Shown here in pieces: positions 41,252 to 49,761 of a DNA stretch of 64,000 nucleotides. Position 1 is the stretch's first letter; every line of letters begins with the position of its first letter. This stretch comes from Ruminococcus sp. GTDB taxonomy: Bacteria > Bacillota > Clostridia > Oscillospirales > Ruminococcaceae. The stretch spans positions 62,001 through 126,000 of the forward strand of contig JAFUXL010000004.1 of NCBI GenBank assembly GCA_017470905.1, written 5' to 3'. The notes under the pieces were generated by a model. The model searched no databases. It was not told the DNA's origin and was given only the letters and a program-made list of their open reading frames with translations. Position numbers and translations under genes: made by a program.

Positions 41252-42250
41252 ATGAAAAAGTATCTGGTTTCATTTGCTGCGGCTGCGGCAGTGATATTTT
41301 CCGCAGCCGCATTCCCTGCCTTTTCGGTGGGACAGTACCCCGATATGAACGATGACGGGGCTATTGATGTTTTTGATATGATTTCCGCAAGGCGTGATAA
41401 TCTTTCAGATGAACAACTTGGTCTGCTGAATGATTATATCCTCGGAAAAGATGTTTCTTTCCCGAAGGAAGAAATTGAAGAACCAAAAGTAACTACAACC
41501 GCAGTAACCGATGAAAAGACTGCGACAACTTCAACTGCAACGACTACAGTGACAACTGCGGAAAAATCCGAAATAACCACGACAACAACCGAAGAGCCTG
41601 CGCCTGATTATACAATCGACGAAAGCTGTATACTTGAGCCGAAAGGCACTGTACATACGGGTGACGGAACTTTCTATGGCGGAGGATATGTGGGCGGCTG
41701 CGCAATGCTCGACCCCGTTTCGACCGATTACTGGATTGTCGCAATGAACCTTGAGGATTACAACAATGCACAGCTTGCCGGCGCATATCTCGAAGTAACG
41801 GGAGAGCTGGGTACTATAAATATGCTCGTCACAGACCTGCTCCCCGAGGGCAAAAAGGGCGACCTCGATTTGTATGTAGATGCATTTCCGCTAATCGCTC
41901 CGCCCGAAAAGGGAAGAGTACCTGTAAGCTGGAAGATAATACCTCTCGATACCGCCGCAGATGCTCCCGTTTCATATAAATACAAGGAGGGTTCTACCGA
42001 ATTCTGGTGCGGAGTTCAGGTCAGAAACCACCGATACCCTATCACAAAGCTGGAATACCTTGACGAAAACGGTCAGTTTCAGGAAATACAGCGTCGTCAG
42101 TATAATTATTTTGAATCCGACAAAATGGGGAAAGGTCCTTTTACCTTCCGCATTACGGATATTTACGGACAGGTCGTTGTTGATGAGAATATCCCTCTTT
42201 CCTATGACGATACCGAGATTATACAGGGTCATGTGCAGCTTCCCGAATAA
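41252..42250 (+). CDS. Secreted expansin (EXLX1-like) with dockerin-type repeat and Thr-rich linker
   Basis: A 332-residue protein with a signal peptide (1-25). Residues 29-45 (YPDMNDDGAIDVFDMISARR) form one dockerin-type Ca-binding repeat at the N-terminal side, followed by a Thr-rich linker. The expansin module fills about 125-332: a double-psi barrel (GTFYGGGYVGGCAML, NNAQLAGAYLEVTGELG, VTDLLPEGKKGDLDLYVDAF) and a CBM63-like domain (GVQVRNHRYPITKLEYLDEN, FTFRITDIYGQVVVDENI). Bacterial expansins loosen plant cell walls without hydrolysis. It has no clear RBS and starts one base after purM stops, an unusual setting inside a purine cluster. Confidence 0.85.
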   Translation: MKKYLVSFAAAAAVIFSAAAFPAFSVGQYPDMNDDGAIDVFDMISARRDNLSDEQLGLLNDYILGKDVSFPKEEIEEPKVTTTAVTDEKTATTSTATTTVTTAEKSEITTTTTEEPAPDYTIDESCILEPKGTVHTGDGTFYGGGYVGGCAMLDPVSTDYWIVAMNLEDYNNAQLAGAYLEVTGELGTINMLVTDLLPEGKKGDLDLYVDAFPLIAPPEKGRVPVSWKIIPLDTAADAPVSYKYKEGSTEFWCGVQVRNHRYPITKLEYLDENGQFQEIQRRQYNYFESDKMGKGPFTFRITDIYGQVVVDENIPLSYDDTEIIQGHVQLPE

Positions 42251-42252
42251 TT

Positions 42253-42717
42253 ATGAAAGTTAATATAATTGATTATATATGGTCGGTGCTTTCCGTCATT
42301 ACGGTCTGCGTGTCGTTTCATTTCGGAAAGCTTGAATTGGGTGTGCTGATAGTATATGCCTTTATGGTTATTATATTTGCGGCACATATCTTCAGAGTAA
42401 GAAAACGGATTGAAAACAGTATCGCCGTTTACGGCACTGTTATGGGCTATCGAACCGCTGACGGCGGAAGAATTATATATCCGATAATAAACTACGAAAC
42501 AGAAGACGGCAGAGAGATAAGCTCTGTCTATACAATCGCCGACAGGGACGAAAGATACGAACTCGGCGAGGAAGTAATGATATGCTACACTCCCGATGAC
42601 CCGTTGTTTTTTTATTTCTCGGACAGAAAGGACGAGCTTACGGGGGATTATTACAGGTATATCATTTACGGCGGAGTGATTGCCGCTGTGTTGTTCATGA
42701 TTATTAAGCTTTTCTGA
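42253..42717 (+). CDS. DUF3592-type membrane protein
   Basis: A 154-residue protein with two N-terminal transmembrane segments (about 8-24 and 28-48), a central beta domain (GTVMGYRTADGGRIIYPIIN, then VMICYTPDDPLFFYF) and a C-terminal transmembrane helix (IIYGGVIAAVLFMIIKLF). This arrangement fits DUF3592. Starts 2 nt after the expansin stop. Function unknown. Confidence 0.75.
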   Translation: MKVNIIDYIWSVLSVITVCVSFHFGKLELGVLIVYAFMVIIFAAHIFRVRKRIENSIAVYGTVMGYRTADGGRIIYPIINYETEDGREISSVYTIADRDERYELGEEVMICYTPDDPLFFYFSDRKDELTGDYYRYIIYGGVIAAVLFMIIKLF

Positions 42718-42730
42718 AAGGGGAATTTCT

Positions 42731-43087
42731 ATGAGGTGTCCTTACTGCGGTGCGGAAGTACGCGATTACTGCGATTCCGAGCTTACTTCATTCATAAGCG
42801 GAAACGATGACAGTTCGATAAATAATGCGGATATAATTATCGGAACACAGAATAATTATTACTACGCTCCCGGTGATGAAAAAATATCGGACAAAAGCAA
42901 AACTGCCGCACTTCTTTTCTGTCTGTTTTTCGGGCTTCTGGGTGTACATCGCTTCTATGCGGGAAAAATTGTAACAGGTATTATTTATGCGTGTTCATAC
43001 GGCTTGTTCGGAATAGGTATAGTTGTCGACCTTATACTCATACTCACAAATAATTTCAAGGATAAAAACGGGCGGATAATACGTTAG
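42731..43087 (+). CDS. TM2 domain protein with N-terminal zinc-ribbon half
   Basis: A 118-residue protein with AAGGGG before the ATG. The N-terminus MRCPYCGAEV is a CxxC zinc-ribbon half. A polar Asn-rich stretch follows, then a TM2 domain: two membrane helices with the DR/HRFY signature (LLFCLFFGLLGVHRFYAGKI, IGIVVDLILILTNNF). Often seen in firmicutes as small membrane proteins of unknown role. Confidence 0.85.
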   Translation: MRCPYCGAEVRDYCDSELTSFISGNDDSSINNADIIIGTQNNYYYAPGDEKISDKSKTAALLFCLFFGLLGVHRFYAGKIVTGIIYACSYGLFGIGIVVDLILILTNNFKDKNGRIIR

Positions 43088-43110
43088 CCGCCGTATAAGG
43101 AGGGTTTCCG

Positions 43111-43737
43111 ATGAAAAATATTGTCGTTCTCGTTTCGGGCGGCGGAACCAATTTGCAGGCTCTTATCGATGCCCGTAATATGGGTATAATAAAAAACGGC
43201 AGGATTTCCTGCGTTATTTCTTCAAATCCCAATGCATATGCTCTCAAAAGGGCGGAGAACAATAATATCCCCACGAGAGTTATTCCGAGAAGGGAATACC
43301 GTGACAGCATTTACTACAGCAAGGCGATACTCGATGCTCTCAATGAGGAAAAAGCCGATTTGATAGTCCTTGCAGGATTTATGACCATTCTCGACAGATG
43401 CGTTACGGAGGCTTATCCATATAGGATAATAAATGTTCACCCTGCGCTTATTCCGTCGTTCTGCGGAGAGGGCTTCTACGGTCTTAAAGTCCATGAGGCT
43501 GTACTCGATTACGGCGTTAAAATCAGCGGTGCTACAATTCATTTTGTGAACGAAAAAGCCGATGCAGGTGCGATTATTCTACAGGGTGCAGTTGAAGTCC
43601 TGAATGACGATACCCCCGAAGTTTTACAGAAAAGAATTATGGAAAACGTTGAATGGAAATTACTCCCGAAAGCCGTTTCGCTTTTCTGTGAGGATAAAAT
43701 AGAAATAATCAACAACAAGGCTTATGTGAGGGATTAA
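43111..43737 (+). CDS. purN: Phosphoribosylglycinamide formyltransferase PurN
   Basis: A 208-residue 10-formyl-THF-dependent GAR transformylase. VVLVSGGGTNLQALIDA (P-loop-like), SSNPNAYALKRAENNNI, LAGFMTILDRCV, the catalytic HPALIPSF with its His and a downstream SGATIHFVNEKADAGAII with the Asp are present. In most homologues the first motif is followed by HPSLLP-F-G; here it reads HPALIPSFCGEGFYGLKVHE. GGAGGG precedes the ATG. Confidence 0.96.
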   Translation: MKNIVVLVSGGGTNLQALIDARNMGIIKNGRISCVISSNPNAYALKRAENNNIPTRVIPRREYRDSIYYSKAILDALNEEKADLIVLAGFMTILDRCVTEAYPYRIINVHPALIPSFCGEGFYGLKVHEAVLDYGVKISGATIHFVNEKADAGAIILQGAVEVLNDDTPEVLQKRIMENVEWKLLPKAVSLFCEDKIEIINNKAYVRD

Positions 43738-43739
43738 TT

Positions 43740-44237
43740 ATGATTAAGGAACTTAAAAAAGGTGACTATTTTCCCCTTGAAGGAAAATTTTACAGTACTT
43801 TCTTTGAAAGAGATATGGATATACTTCTCGAAGAGGGGGCAAGCGTTGAATATGCCGAAAAATGCGTTGAGGACTTCAATAATATGTCCGCGGAACTCAA
43901 AAACAGTATATTCAGAGCCGCCAAAGCTTACTGCCGTGACTTTATGGATATGGTGGACGAAGAGGAAGTAATGGAGGATATGACCGTCCCGATTTATCCC
44001 GATACAGACCCGAAAGAAATTATGAAATGTATTCAGCCTTCTGTTATGGTAATTCAGGAACCGGAGGACGAAAATAAAATCGGCTGGCAGCTTGAATGTA
44101 ACTGCGACTGGGAAATCGAACACGGCATGGAAATTGATGTGCTTGACGGAAAGCTTGTATATCTGAGTTCTTTCAGCGGATATTCCCCGTGGATGGAATT
44201 TGACGAAAGAGACTATAACTACGCAGGCAAAACATAA
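43740..44237 (+). CDS. Hypothetical protein (DUF6985-like)
   Basis: A 165-residue acidic soluble protein starting 2 nt after purN stops. The N-terminal half is helical (VEYAEKCVEDFNNMSAELKN), and the C-terminal half ends with WQLECNCDWEIEHGMEIDVL and YLSSFSGYSPWMEF. I associate the C-terminal pattern with DUF6985, with modest certainty. It may be an immunity-type or accessory protein; it sits in a stretch of the pur cluster that also holds a SUKH protein. Confidence 0.6.
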   Translation: MIKELKKGDYFPLEGKFYSTFFERDMDILLEEGASVEYAEKCVEDFNNMSAELKNSIFRAAKAYCRDFMDMVDEEEVMEDMTVPIYPDTDPKEIMKCIQPSVMVIQEPEDENKIGWQLECNCDWEIEHGMEIDVLDGKLVYLSSFSGYSPWMEFDERDYNYAGKT

Positions 44238-44304
44238 AAACATATTCTCCGCTTCCTGCGGAGGTTACGAGAATTATATGCAAAATTTAAAAGGAGTTTT
44301 CACT

Positions 44305-45018
44305 ATGAAAAAACTTGAAATTTCTGAAATTTTAAAATCAAACGCTTACCCCGGCAGAGGTATCATAATCGGCAAGTGTGAGTGCGGAAAATATGCCGTT
44401 ACCGCATACTTCATCATGGGAAGAAGCGAAAACAGCAGAAACCGTGTCTTTGTCGAGGACGGCGAGGGCATACGCACTCAGGCTTTTGACCCCTCAAAGC
44501 TCACAGACCCGCACCTTATTATCTACGCTCCCGTGCGTGTACTCGGAAATAAATTAATCGTCACAAACGGCGACCAGACGGACACAATTTATGAACTCAT
44601 GGACAGACAGCAGACCTTTGAGCAGTCTCTCCGCACCCGTGAATTTGAGGACGATGCTCCCAATTATACCCCCAGAATTTCGGGTATTCTTCACTTTGAG
44701 GACAAGGGCTTCAATTATGCAATGTCTATACTCAAAAGCGCAAACGGCAACCCCGACTCATGTCAGAGATATACTTTCGCTTATGCAAATCCCGTGGCAG
44801 GTGAGGGACATTTCATTCATACCTATATGGGTGACGGAAATCCTCTCCCAAGCTTTGAGGGCGAACCCGAACTTGTCGGCATAAAGGGCGGTATTGATGA
44901 ATTTACCGATATGCTCTGGAACAGCCTCAACGAGGACAACAAAGTCTCGCTTTTCGTCCGCTATGTAAATCTTGAGGACGGCTCTTACGAGACAAGAATT
45001 GTCAACAAGAATAAATAA
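44305..45018 (+). CDS. IMP cyclohydrolase, PurO-type
   Basis: A 237-residue Ntn-fold protein started at ATG 44305 (AAAAGGAG before). It matches the IMP_cyclohyd family: SNAYPGRGIIIGKC at the N-terminus, YFIMGRSENSRNRVF, TNGDQTDTIYELM, FEDDAPNYTPRISGIL and SCQRYTFAYANPVAGEG. These enzymes close FAICAR to IMP, the last purine step, replacing the N-terminal domain of PurH. The partner AICAR formyltransferase is encoded at 46473. Confidence 0.9.
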   Translation: MKKLEISEILKSNAYPGRGIIIGKCECGKYAVTAYFIMGRSENSRNRVFVEDGEGIRTQAFDPSKLTDPHLIIYAPVRVLGNKLIVTNGDQTDTIYELMDRQQTFEQSLRTREFEDDAPNYTPRISGILHFEDKGFNYAMSILKSANGNPDSCQRYTFAYANPVAGEGHFIHTYMGDGNPLPSFEGEPELVGIKGGIDEFTDMLWNSLNEDNKVSLFVRYVNLEDGSYETRIVNKNK

Positions 45019-45041
45019 TCACCTGTTTATTGAGGTATAAC

Positions 45042-45509
45042 ATGGAATTAAAAACAATGATATGCCCACACTGCGGAGCAAGACTTAAAATAAAACAGTC
45101 GGGAAGTATAAAATGTGAATACTGCGACAGCGATATATTTATTGAGGACTCGGATATAAATTCTGTTCCGCAGCAAAATCTTTCAACGGAAATCAACAGC
45201 GAAGTGTTGAAAAAATGGCAGACAAAAAGAAAAGTTTTCATCGCTGTGCATTTTTTCTGTGTCTTTATGGGCTGGTTTGTGGGTATGCGTGACGTCAGTG
45301 ACGGTGCTATGGTTTTATTCCTGCTGGCAGGCTTTTCAACATTTCTGCTTTTTCCCGTGCTTACCGCCTTTTCAAAGCCTCTCAGCGATGCCGAAAGGGC
45401 AGGCTTCAAAAAGGGAAAGGCAGTACTCAGGGAATATCTCGTCATGCTCCTTGCAGGTATTATTGCCTTTATGACAGGCGCAATACTGGGATGTATTGGA
45501 GTTGGTTGA
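45042..45509 (+). CDS. Zinc-ribbon membrane protein
   Basis: A 155-residue protein started at ATG 45042 with GAGG upstream. The N-terminal CPHCGARLKI and CEYCDSDIFI form a complete four-Cys zinc ribbon. Three hydrophobic segments follow (FIAVHFFCVFMGWFVGM, MVLFLLAGFSTFLLFPVL, LLAGIIAFMTGAILG). Function unknown. Similar ribbon plus membrane designs recur in the TM2 protein at 42731. Confidence 0.7.
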   Translation: MELKTMICPHCGARLKIKQSGSIKCEYCDSDIFIEDSDINSVPQQNLSTEINSEVLKKWQTKRKVFIAVHFFCVFMGWFVGMRDVSDGAMVLFLLAGFSTFLLFPVLTAFSKPLSDAERAGFKKGKAVLREYLVMLLAGIIAFMTGAILGCIGVG

Positions 45510-45512
45510 TAA

Positions 45513-46448
45513 ATGTCTGAAATTAAGGAGCTTTTGTCCGAAATTATTTCGCTTTCGGAAGATTTGTATGAAAATGCCGACTGGTGGTTCTGTGAATCGC
45601 ATGAACCTGTTTCGCCCGAAGAAATAAGTATTTATGAACACGAAAACAATATAACTCTCCCCGATGCTTTTAAGGAATGCCTTAAAGTAAGCAACGGCTT
45701 TATGGTAGATTTTGGCAGTACAACAGGTTACTTCAATTTATTCAGTCTGAAAAATACAGTCTGTGCGGCTGATGACGGCAAAAACTGCGCCCCCGAAAAA
45801 CAGCGGTGCATCGGCTGGACAGGCGGCGGCTGGTGTCTGTATTATGACACTGAAAACGGTGATTTCTTTATTGAGCGTGAACGATATAAGTATGAACTTA
45901 TAAAAGACTTCTGTGGGGAAATACTTGTTCCCGTAAAAAATTACCTTGAAAAACAAATCAGGTGTTCCGCAAGAAAGTATGAACTTCTCGAAAAGCAGAA
46001 AGACAACCCTTACCGTGAATTTTATGATACGCTTGTCGGCTACAATCAGGACGGCAAATGTCCTGCGCAGCTTGAACCGCCTGCATCCGAAAAGGAAATA
46101 TCAGACTTTGAAAAGAAATATAGCATAAAACTTCCCGAAGATTACCGAAACTGGCTTTTGCTCTCAAACGGCGGGTTCTTTGACGGTATGCAGTTTTATG
46201 ACCTTGATATGATTGCAGGTCATATAAACGGTAAAAACGTTGTCGGAATGAAACCCGAAGAATATGAGGGTGAACATTACGTTTATCTTGCTGCCCTTAC
46301 GGGCTGTTTCGACTACCTTATGGGAAGTATCGAAACAGGCAGACCTATGGTTCTTACCGAGGACTTTGAGTGGGAGGACGGAGAGTACGCACTTGATGAG
46401 TACCTTGATGAACGCATAGAATTGTATGAGGAAAGACAAAATTATTAA
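45513..46448 (+). CDS. Double SMI1/KNR4 (SUKH) domain protein
   Basis: A 311-residue protein with two SUKH units. The first is at about 10-140 (SPEEISIYEHENNITLPDAF, KVSNGFMVDFGS), the second at about 190-305 (EKEISDFEKKYSIKLPEDYR, WLLLSNGGFFDGMQFYDL). SUKH proteins are frequently immunity proteins against contact-dependent or polymorphic nuclease toxins; no toxin gene is seen here. It lies between the zinc-ribbon gene and the AICAR formyltransferase. Confidence 0.85.
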   Translation: MSEIKELLSEIISLSEDLYENADWWFCESHEPVSPEEISIYEHENNITLPDAFKECLKVSNGFMVDFGSTTGYFNLFSLKNTVCAADDGKNCAPEKQRCIGWTGGGWCLYYDTENGDFFIERERYKYELIKDFCGEILVPVKNYLEKQIRCSARKYELLEKQKDNPYREFYDTLVGYNQDGKCPAQLEPPASEKEISDFEKKYSIKLPEDYRNWLLLSNGGFFDGMQFYDLDMIAGHINGKNVVGMKPEEYEGEHYVYLAALTGCFDYLMGSIETGRPMVLTEDFEWEDGEYALDEYLDERIELYEERQNY

Positions 46449-46472
46449 ATATTTTATAAGGAGGACATTTTT

Positions 46473-47654
46473 ATGTCAAGTGAAATGCAGTTAAAATACG
46501 GCTGTAATCCCAATCAGAAGCCGTCAAGGGTTTATATGGCTGACGGCAGCGAACTCCCGATAGAGGTTCTCTGCGGCAAGCCCGGATATATAAATCTTCT
46601 CGACGCTCTCAACGGCTGGCAGCTTGTTAAGGAACTCAAAGCCGCTACGGGCTTGTGTGCGGCTGCTTCTTTCAAGCACGTTTCGCCTGCCGGTGCTGCC
46701 ATCGGCAGACCTCTTTCGGAGGATTTGAAAAAAATCTACTGGGTCGATGACCTCGGCGAACTCTCCCCCCTCGCAAGCGCATACGCAAGGGCAAGAGGTG
46801 CGGACAGAATGTCATCATACGGTGATTTTATCGCCCTTTCCGATAAGGTTGACGTATGCACCGCAAAGATGATACAGAGAGAGGTTTCGGATGGTATCAT
46901 CGCCCCCGATTACGACAGCGAGGCTCTCGAAATTCTCAAATCAAAGAGAAAGGGTACTTATTGTATTCTTAAAATTGACGAAAACTATAAGCCCAATCCG
47001 ATTGAGACAAAGCAGGTCTATGGTGTATCATTTGAACAGGGCAGAAACGAACTCGACATCAACAGGGAACTCTTATCCAATGTCGTTACCGCAAACAAGA
47101 ATATCCCCGATGACAAGCTTGATGATTTGCTTATTTCACTGATTACCCTTAAATATACTCAGTCAAACTCCGTCTGCTATGTAAAGGACGGTCAGGCTAT
47201 CGGAATAGGCGCAGGTCAGCAGTCAAGAATACACTGCACACGTCTTGCAGGTCAGAAAGCCGATAACTGGTGGCTGCGTCAGTCTCCGCAGGTAATGGGT
47301 CTTGAATTTGTCGATGATATTCGCCGTGCAGACCGTGACAATGCCATTGATGTGTATATCGGCGATGAATATGAGGACGTTCTCCGTGAGGGCGAATGGC
47401 AGAGGATTTTCAAGACTAAGCCTCCTGTTTTCACCGTTGAGGCTAAAAAGGCTTGGCTTGCTAAAAATACAGGCGTATGCCTCGGTTCGGACGCATTTTT
47501 CCCGTTCGGCGACAATATCGAGAGGGCTAAAAAATCAGGCGTTGAATATATCGCTGAACCGGGCGGTTCTATCCGTGACGATAATGTAATTGATACCTGC
47601 AATAAATATAATATTGCTATGGCATTTACGGGAATACGTCTTTTCCACCACTGA
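46473..47654 (+). CDS. purH: AICAR formyltransferase (stand-alone PurH C-terminal domain)
   Basis: A 393-residue protein with AAGGAGG before the ATG. It contains only the AICARFT part of PurH: LKYGCNPNQKP at the start, AAASFKHVSPAGAAIG with the catalytic Lys-His, YVKDGQAIGIGAGQQSRIHC, SDAFFPFGDNIERA and the C-terminal AMAFTGIRLFHH. The N-terminal IMP cyclohydrolase domain of bifunctional PurH is absent, and the PurO-type protein at 44305 supplies that step. Confidence 0.95.
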   Translation: MSSEMQLKYGCNPNQKPSRVYMADGSELPIEVLCGKPGYINLLDALNGWQLVKELKAATGLCAAASFKHVSPAGAAIGRPLSEDLKKIYWVDDLGELSPLASAYARARGADRMSSYGDFIALSDKVDVCTAKMIQREVSDGIIAPDYDSEALEILKSKRKGTYCILKIDENYKPNPIETKQVYGVSFEQGRNELDINRELLSNVVTANKNIPDDKLDDLLISLITLKYTQSNSVCYVKDGQAIGIGAGQQSRIHCTRLAGQKADNWWLRQSPQVMGLEFVDDIRRADRDNAIDVYIGDEYEDVLREGEWQRIFKTKPPVFTVEAKKAWLAKNTGVCLGSDAFFPFGDNIERAKKSGVEYIAEPGGSIRDDNVIDTCNKYNIAMAFTGIRLFHH

Positions 47655-47663
47655 TTTGTAAAA

Positions 47664-47695
47664 ATATATCCTCTGCCGCAGGGCAGGGGATATAT
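47664..47695. repeat. Hairpin between purH and purD
   Basis: Fourteen-bp stem ATATATCCTCTGCC/GGCAGGGGATATAT with one G-T pair and a GCAG loop. No T run follows. It resembles the hairpin at 31364-31406 in having a CCGCAG-type loop and pyrimidine/purine arms. Confidence 0.5.
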
Positions 47696-47721
47696 AAATT
47701 AACTGAAAGGATTTGTTACCT

Positions 47722-49008
47722 ATGAAGAATATTCTTGTTGTCGGCGGCGGCGGACGTGAACACGCTGTTATTATGAAGCTTGCCGAAAGCAGTCATGTCG
47801 GAAAACTCTATTGTACTCCCGGAAACGGCGGTATATCAAAATATGCCGAATGCTTCAATGTCGCTGCCACTGATATTGATGGAGTTGTTGCGCTTGCAAA
47901 AAAATTGAACCCCGATATGGTGGTTGTCGCACCTGATGACCCGCTTGTCCTCGGTATGGTTGACGCTTTGCAGGCGGAAGGGTTCATGACATTCGGCCCC
48001 AAGGCAAATGCCGCAGTTATCGAGGGAAGTAAGGTTTTTTCAAAGGAACTCATGAAAAAATACAATATCCCCACCGCTTTCTATGAGGTGTTTACCGAAA
48101 GCGAAAAGGCGATTGAATATCTTAAAAAACAAAATTCATACCCTGCTGTTATAAAGGCGGACGGTCTTGCTCTTGGTAAGGGTGTTATCATCGCTCAGAA
48201 TGAGGAAGAAGCCGTAAAAGCCGTTCATGATATGATTGATGAGCATAAATTCGGAAAGAGCAGCTCACGTATCGTAATAGAGGAATTTTTGACGGGACCC
48301 GAGGTTTCCGTTCTCTCTTTCACGGACGGAAAGACTATCGTTCCGATGATTTCGTCTATGGACCATAAGCGTGCGCTCGACGGCGATAAGGGTCTTAATA
48401 CGGGCGGTATGGGTACTGTTTCCCCGAACCCTTACTATACCGATGAAGTGGCAAAGGAGTGCATGGAGAAGATTTTCCTCCCGACGATTAATGCCATGAA
48501 TGCGGAGGGACGTACATTTGAGGGCTGTCTTTACTTCGGTCTTATGATAACCCCGAAAGGCGTTAAGGTGATTGAATACAACTGCCGTTTCGGCGACCCC
48601 GAAACGCAGGTCGTACTCCCCATGCTCGATGCGGATTTGTATGAGATATTCGAGGCGATATATAATCACGAACTCGATAAAGTTGATATAAAATGGCATG
48701 AGGGCTGCTGCGCCTGTGTCGTAATGGCAAGCGGCGGCTATCCCGAAAGCTATCCGAAGGGCATTGAAATTAACGGTTTGGACGATAAGGGTCAGGTTGA
48801 GGGCTGTCTGGTTTATCATGCAGGCACTAAGCTTTCGGAGGACGGAAAATTCCTCACCAACGGCGGAAGAGTTATCGGTGTCACCGCTAAGGGCGATACT
48901 CTGCGTGATGCTCTTGACAATGCTTACAGGGGCGTTTCGGATATAAGCTTTGAGGGGGCGCATTACAGAAAAGATATAGGTCAGCGTGCGCTCAGGGCTT
49001 CGGAATAA
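47722..49008 (+). CDS. purD: Phosphoribosylamine-glycine ligase PurD
   Basis: A 428-residue ATP-grasp enzyme started at ATG 47722 (AAAGGAT before). ILVVGGGGREHAVIMKLAES, CTPGNGGISKYAECF, DGLALGKGVIIAQNEEEAV, GGMGTVSPNPYYTDEV, EYNCRFGDPETQVVLP and the C-terminal GGRVIGVTAKGDTLRDAL are diagnostic. Forms GAR from phosphoribosylamine, glycine and ATP. Last pur gene of the cluster. Confidence 0.97.
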   Translation: MKNILVVGGGGREHAVIMKLAESSHVGKLYCTPGNGGISKYAECFNVAATDIDGVVALAKKLNPDMVVVAPDDPLVLGMVDALQAEGFMTFGPKANAAVIEGSKVFSKELMKKYNIPTAFYEVFTESEKAIEYLKKQNSYPAVIKADGLALGKGVIIAQNEEEAVKAVHDMIDEHKFGKSSSRIVIEEFLTGPEVSVLSFTDGKTIVPMISSMDHKRALDGDKGLNTGGMGTVSPNPYYTDEVAKECMEKIFLPTINAMNAEGRTFEGCLYFGLMITPKGVKVIEYNCRFGDPETQVVLPMLDADLYEIFEAIYNHELDKVDIKWHEGCCACVVMASGGYPESYPKGIEINGLDDKGQVEGCLVYHAGTKLSEDGKFLTNGGRVIGVTAKGDTLRDALDNAYRGVSDISFEGAHYRKDIGQRALRASE

Positions 49009-49019
49009 GGAGCCTGATT

Positions 49020-49673
49020 ATGCATGAAAGGCTTAACAAGGGAATATTTTTCGGAATTATAGGAAATATTCTGTTTATACTTTTCGGTCTTATATGCTAT
49101 CTTTTTTACGTCTCGTATGACCCCGAAAGTATTCATTCAAGGGTGCTGGAGGCACTGGCTTATATAGCGGAGGTGACGGGATTTGTTCTTCTGATATATT
49201 CAAGCCGCCTGATGTTCTCCGCAGTGCGCATGAGAAATCTGCTTAAGCTTGGTTTTTCGGCATATATCGTCCTTGAATCAGTTATGATGTTTCTGGAGAT
49301 AAATACGGCGAGATTTTCCTTCTATGCTCCTTATTCACTTGCCCTTGCGATTGTTCATTCGGTGCTTTCGGCGGCGGTATGCTTTTCTTTCATACAGTTT
49401 GACCCCGACAAACCAAAGCTGGAGGCGGTTGTCATAGTCTGCACGGGCATAATGCTCGGCGGTATGTTCGGAAATATAATGGGCATAAGGGTTTATTTCA
49501 GCATAATAAGCAATGCAGTCGGGTTTCTGATACTCTTTTCTTCAATAAGATACCTCATCGGGCGTGAGGAGATAGAAATTGACTGTCACGGTGACAATGC
49601 CCGTGTCGTTGAATACAGCAGCAGTACTTTCTTCGGCGGAACAGATGAAAAAGATGACGGCAAAAGCAATTAA
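49020..49673 (+). CDS. Polytopic membrane protein of unknown function
   Basis: A 217-residue protein with about six transmembrane helices (GIIGNILFILFGLICYLFYV, YIAEVTGFVLLIYSSRLMF and others) and a short cytoplasmic acidic tail (GGTDEKDDGKSN). AAGGAG precedes the ATG. It follows purD by 11 nt. No family recognised. Confidence 0.7.
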   Translation: MHERLNKGIFFGIIGNILFILFGLICYLFYVSYDPESIHSRVLEALAYIAEVTGFVLLIYSSRLMFSAVRMRNLLKLGFSAYIVLESVMMFLEINTARFSFYAPYSLALAIVHSVLSAAVCFSFIQFDPDKPKLEAVVIVCTGIMLGGMFGNIMGIRVYFSIISNAVGFLILFSSIRYLIGREEIEIDCHGDNARVVEYSSSTFFGGTDEKDDGKSN

Positions 49674-49761
49674 TAAAAATACCGTATCTTTCCGATGTGT
49701 GCGGAGAGATACGGAATATGATTTCTGAGCATGATTTACAACAATTATTAGGAGAAAAATT

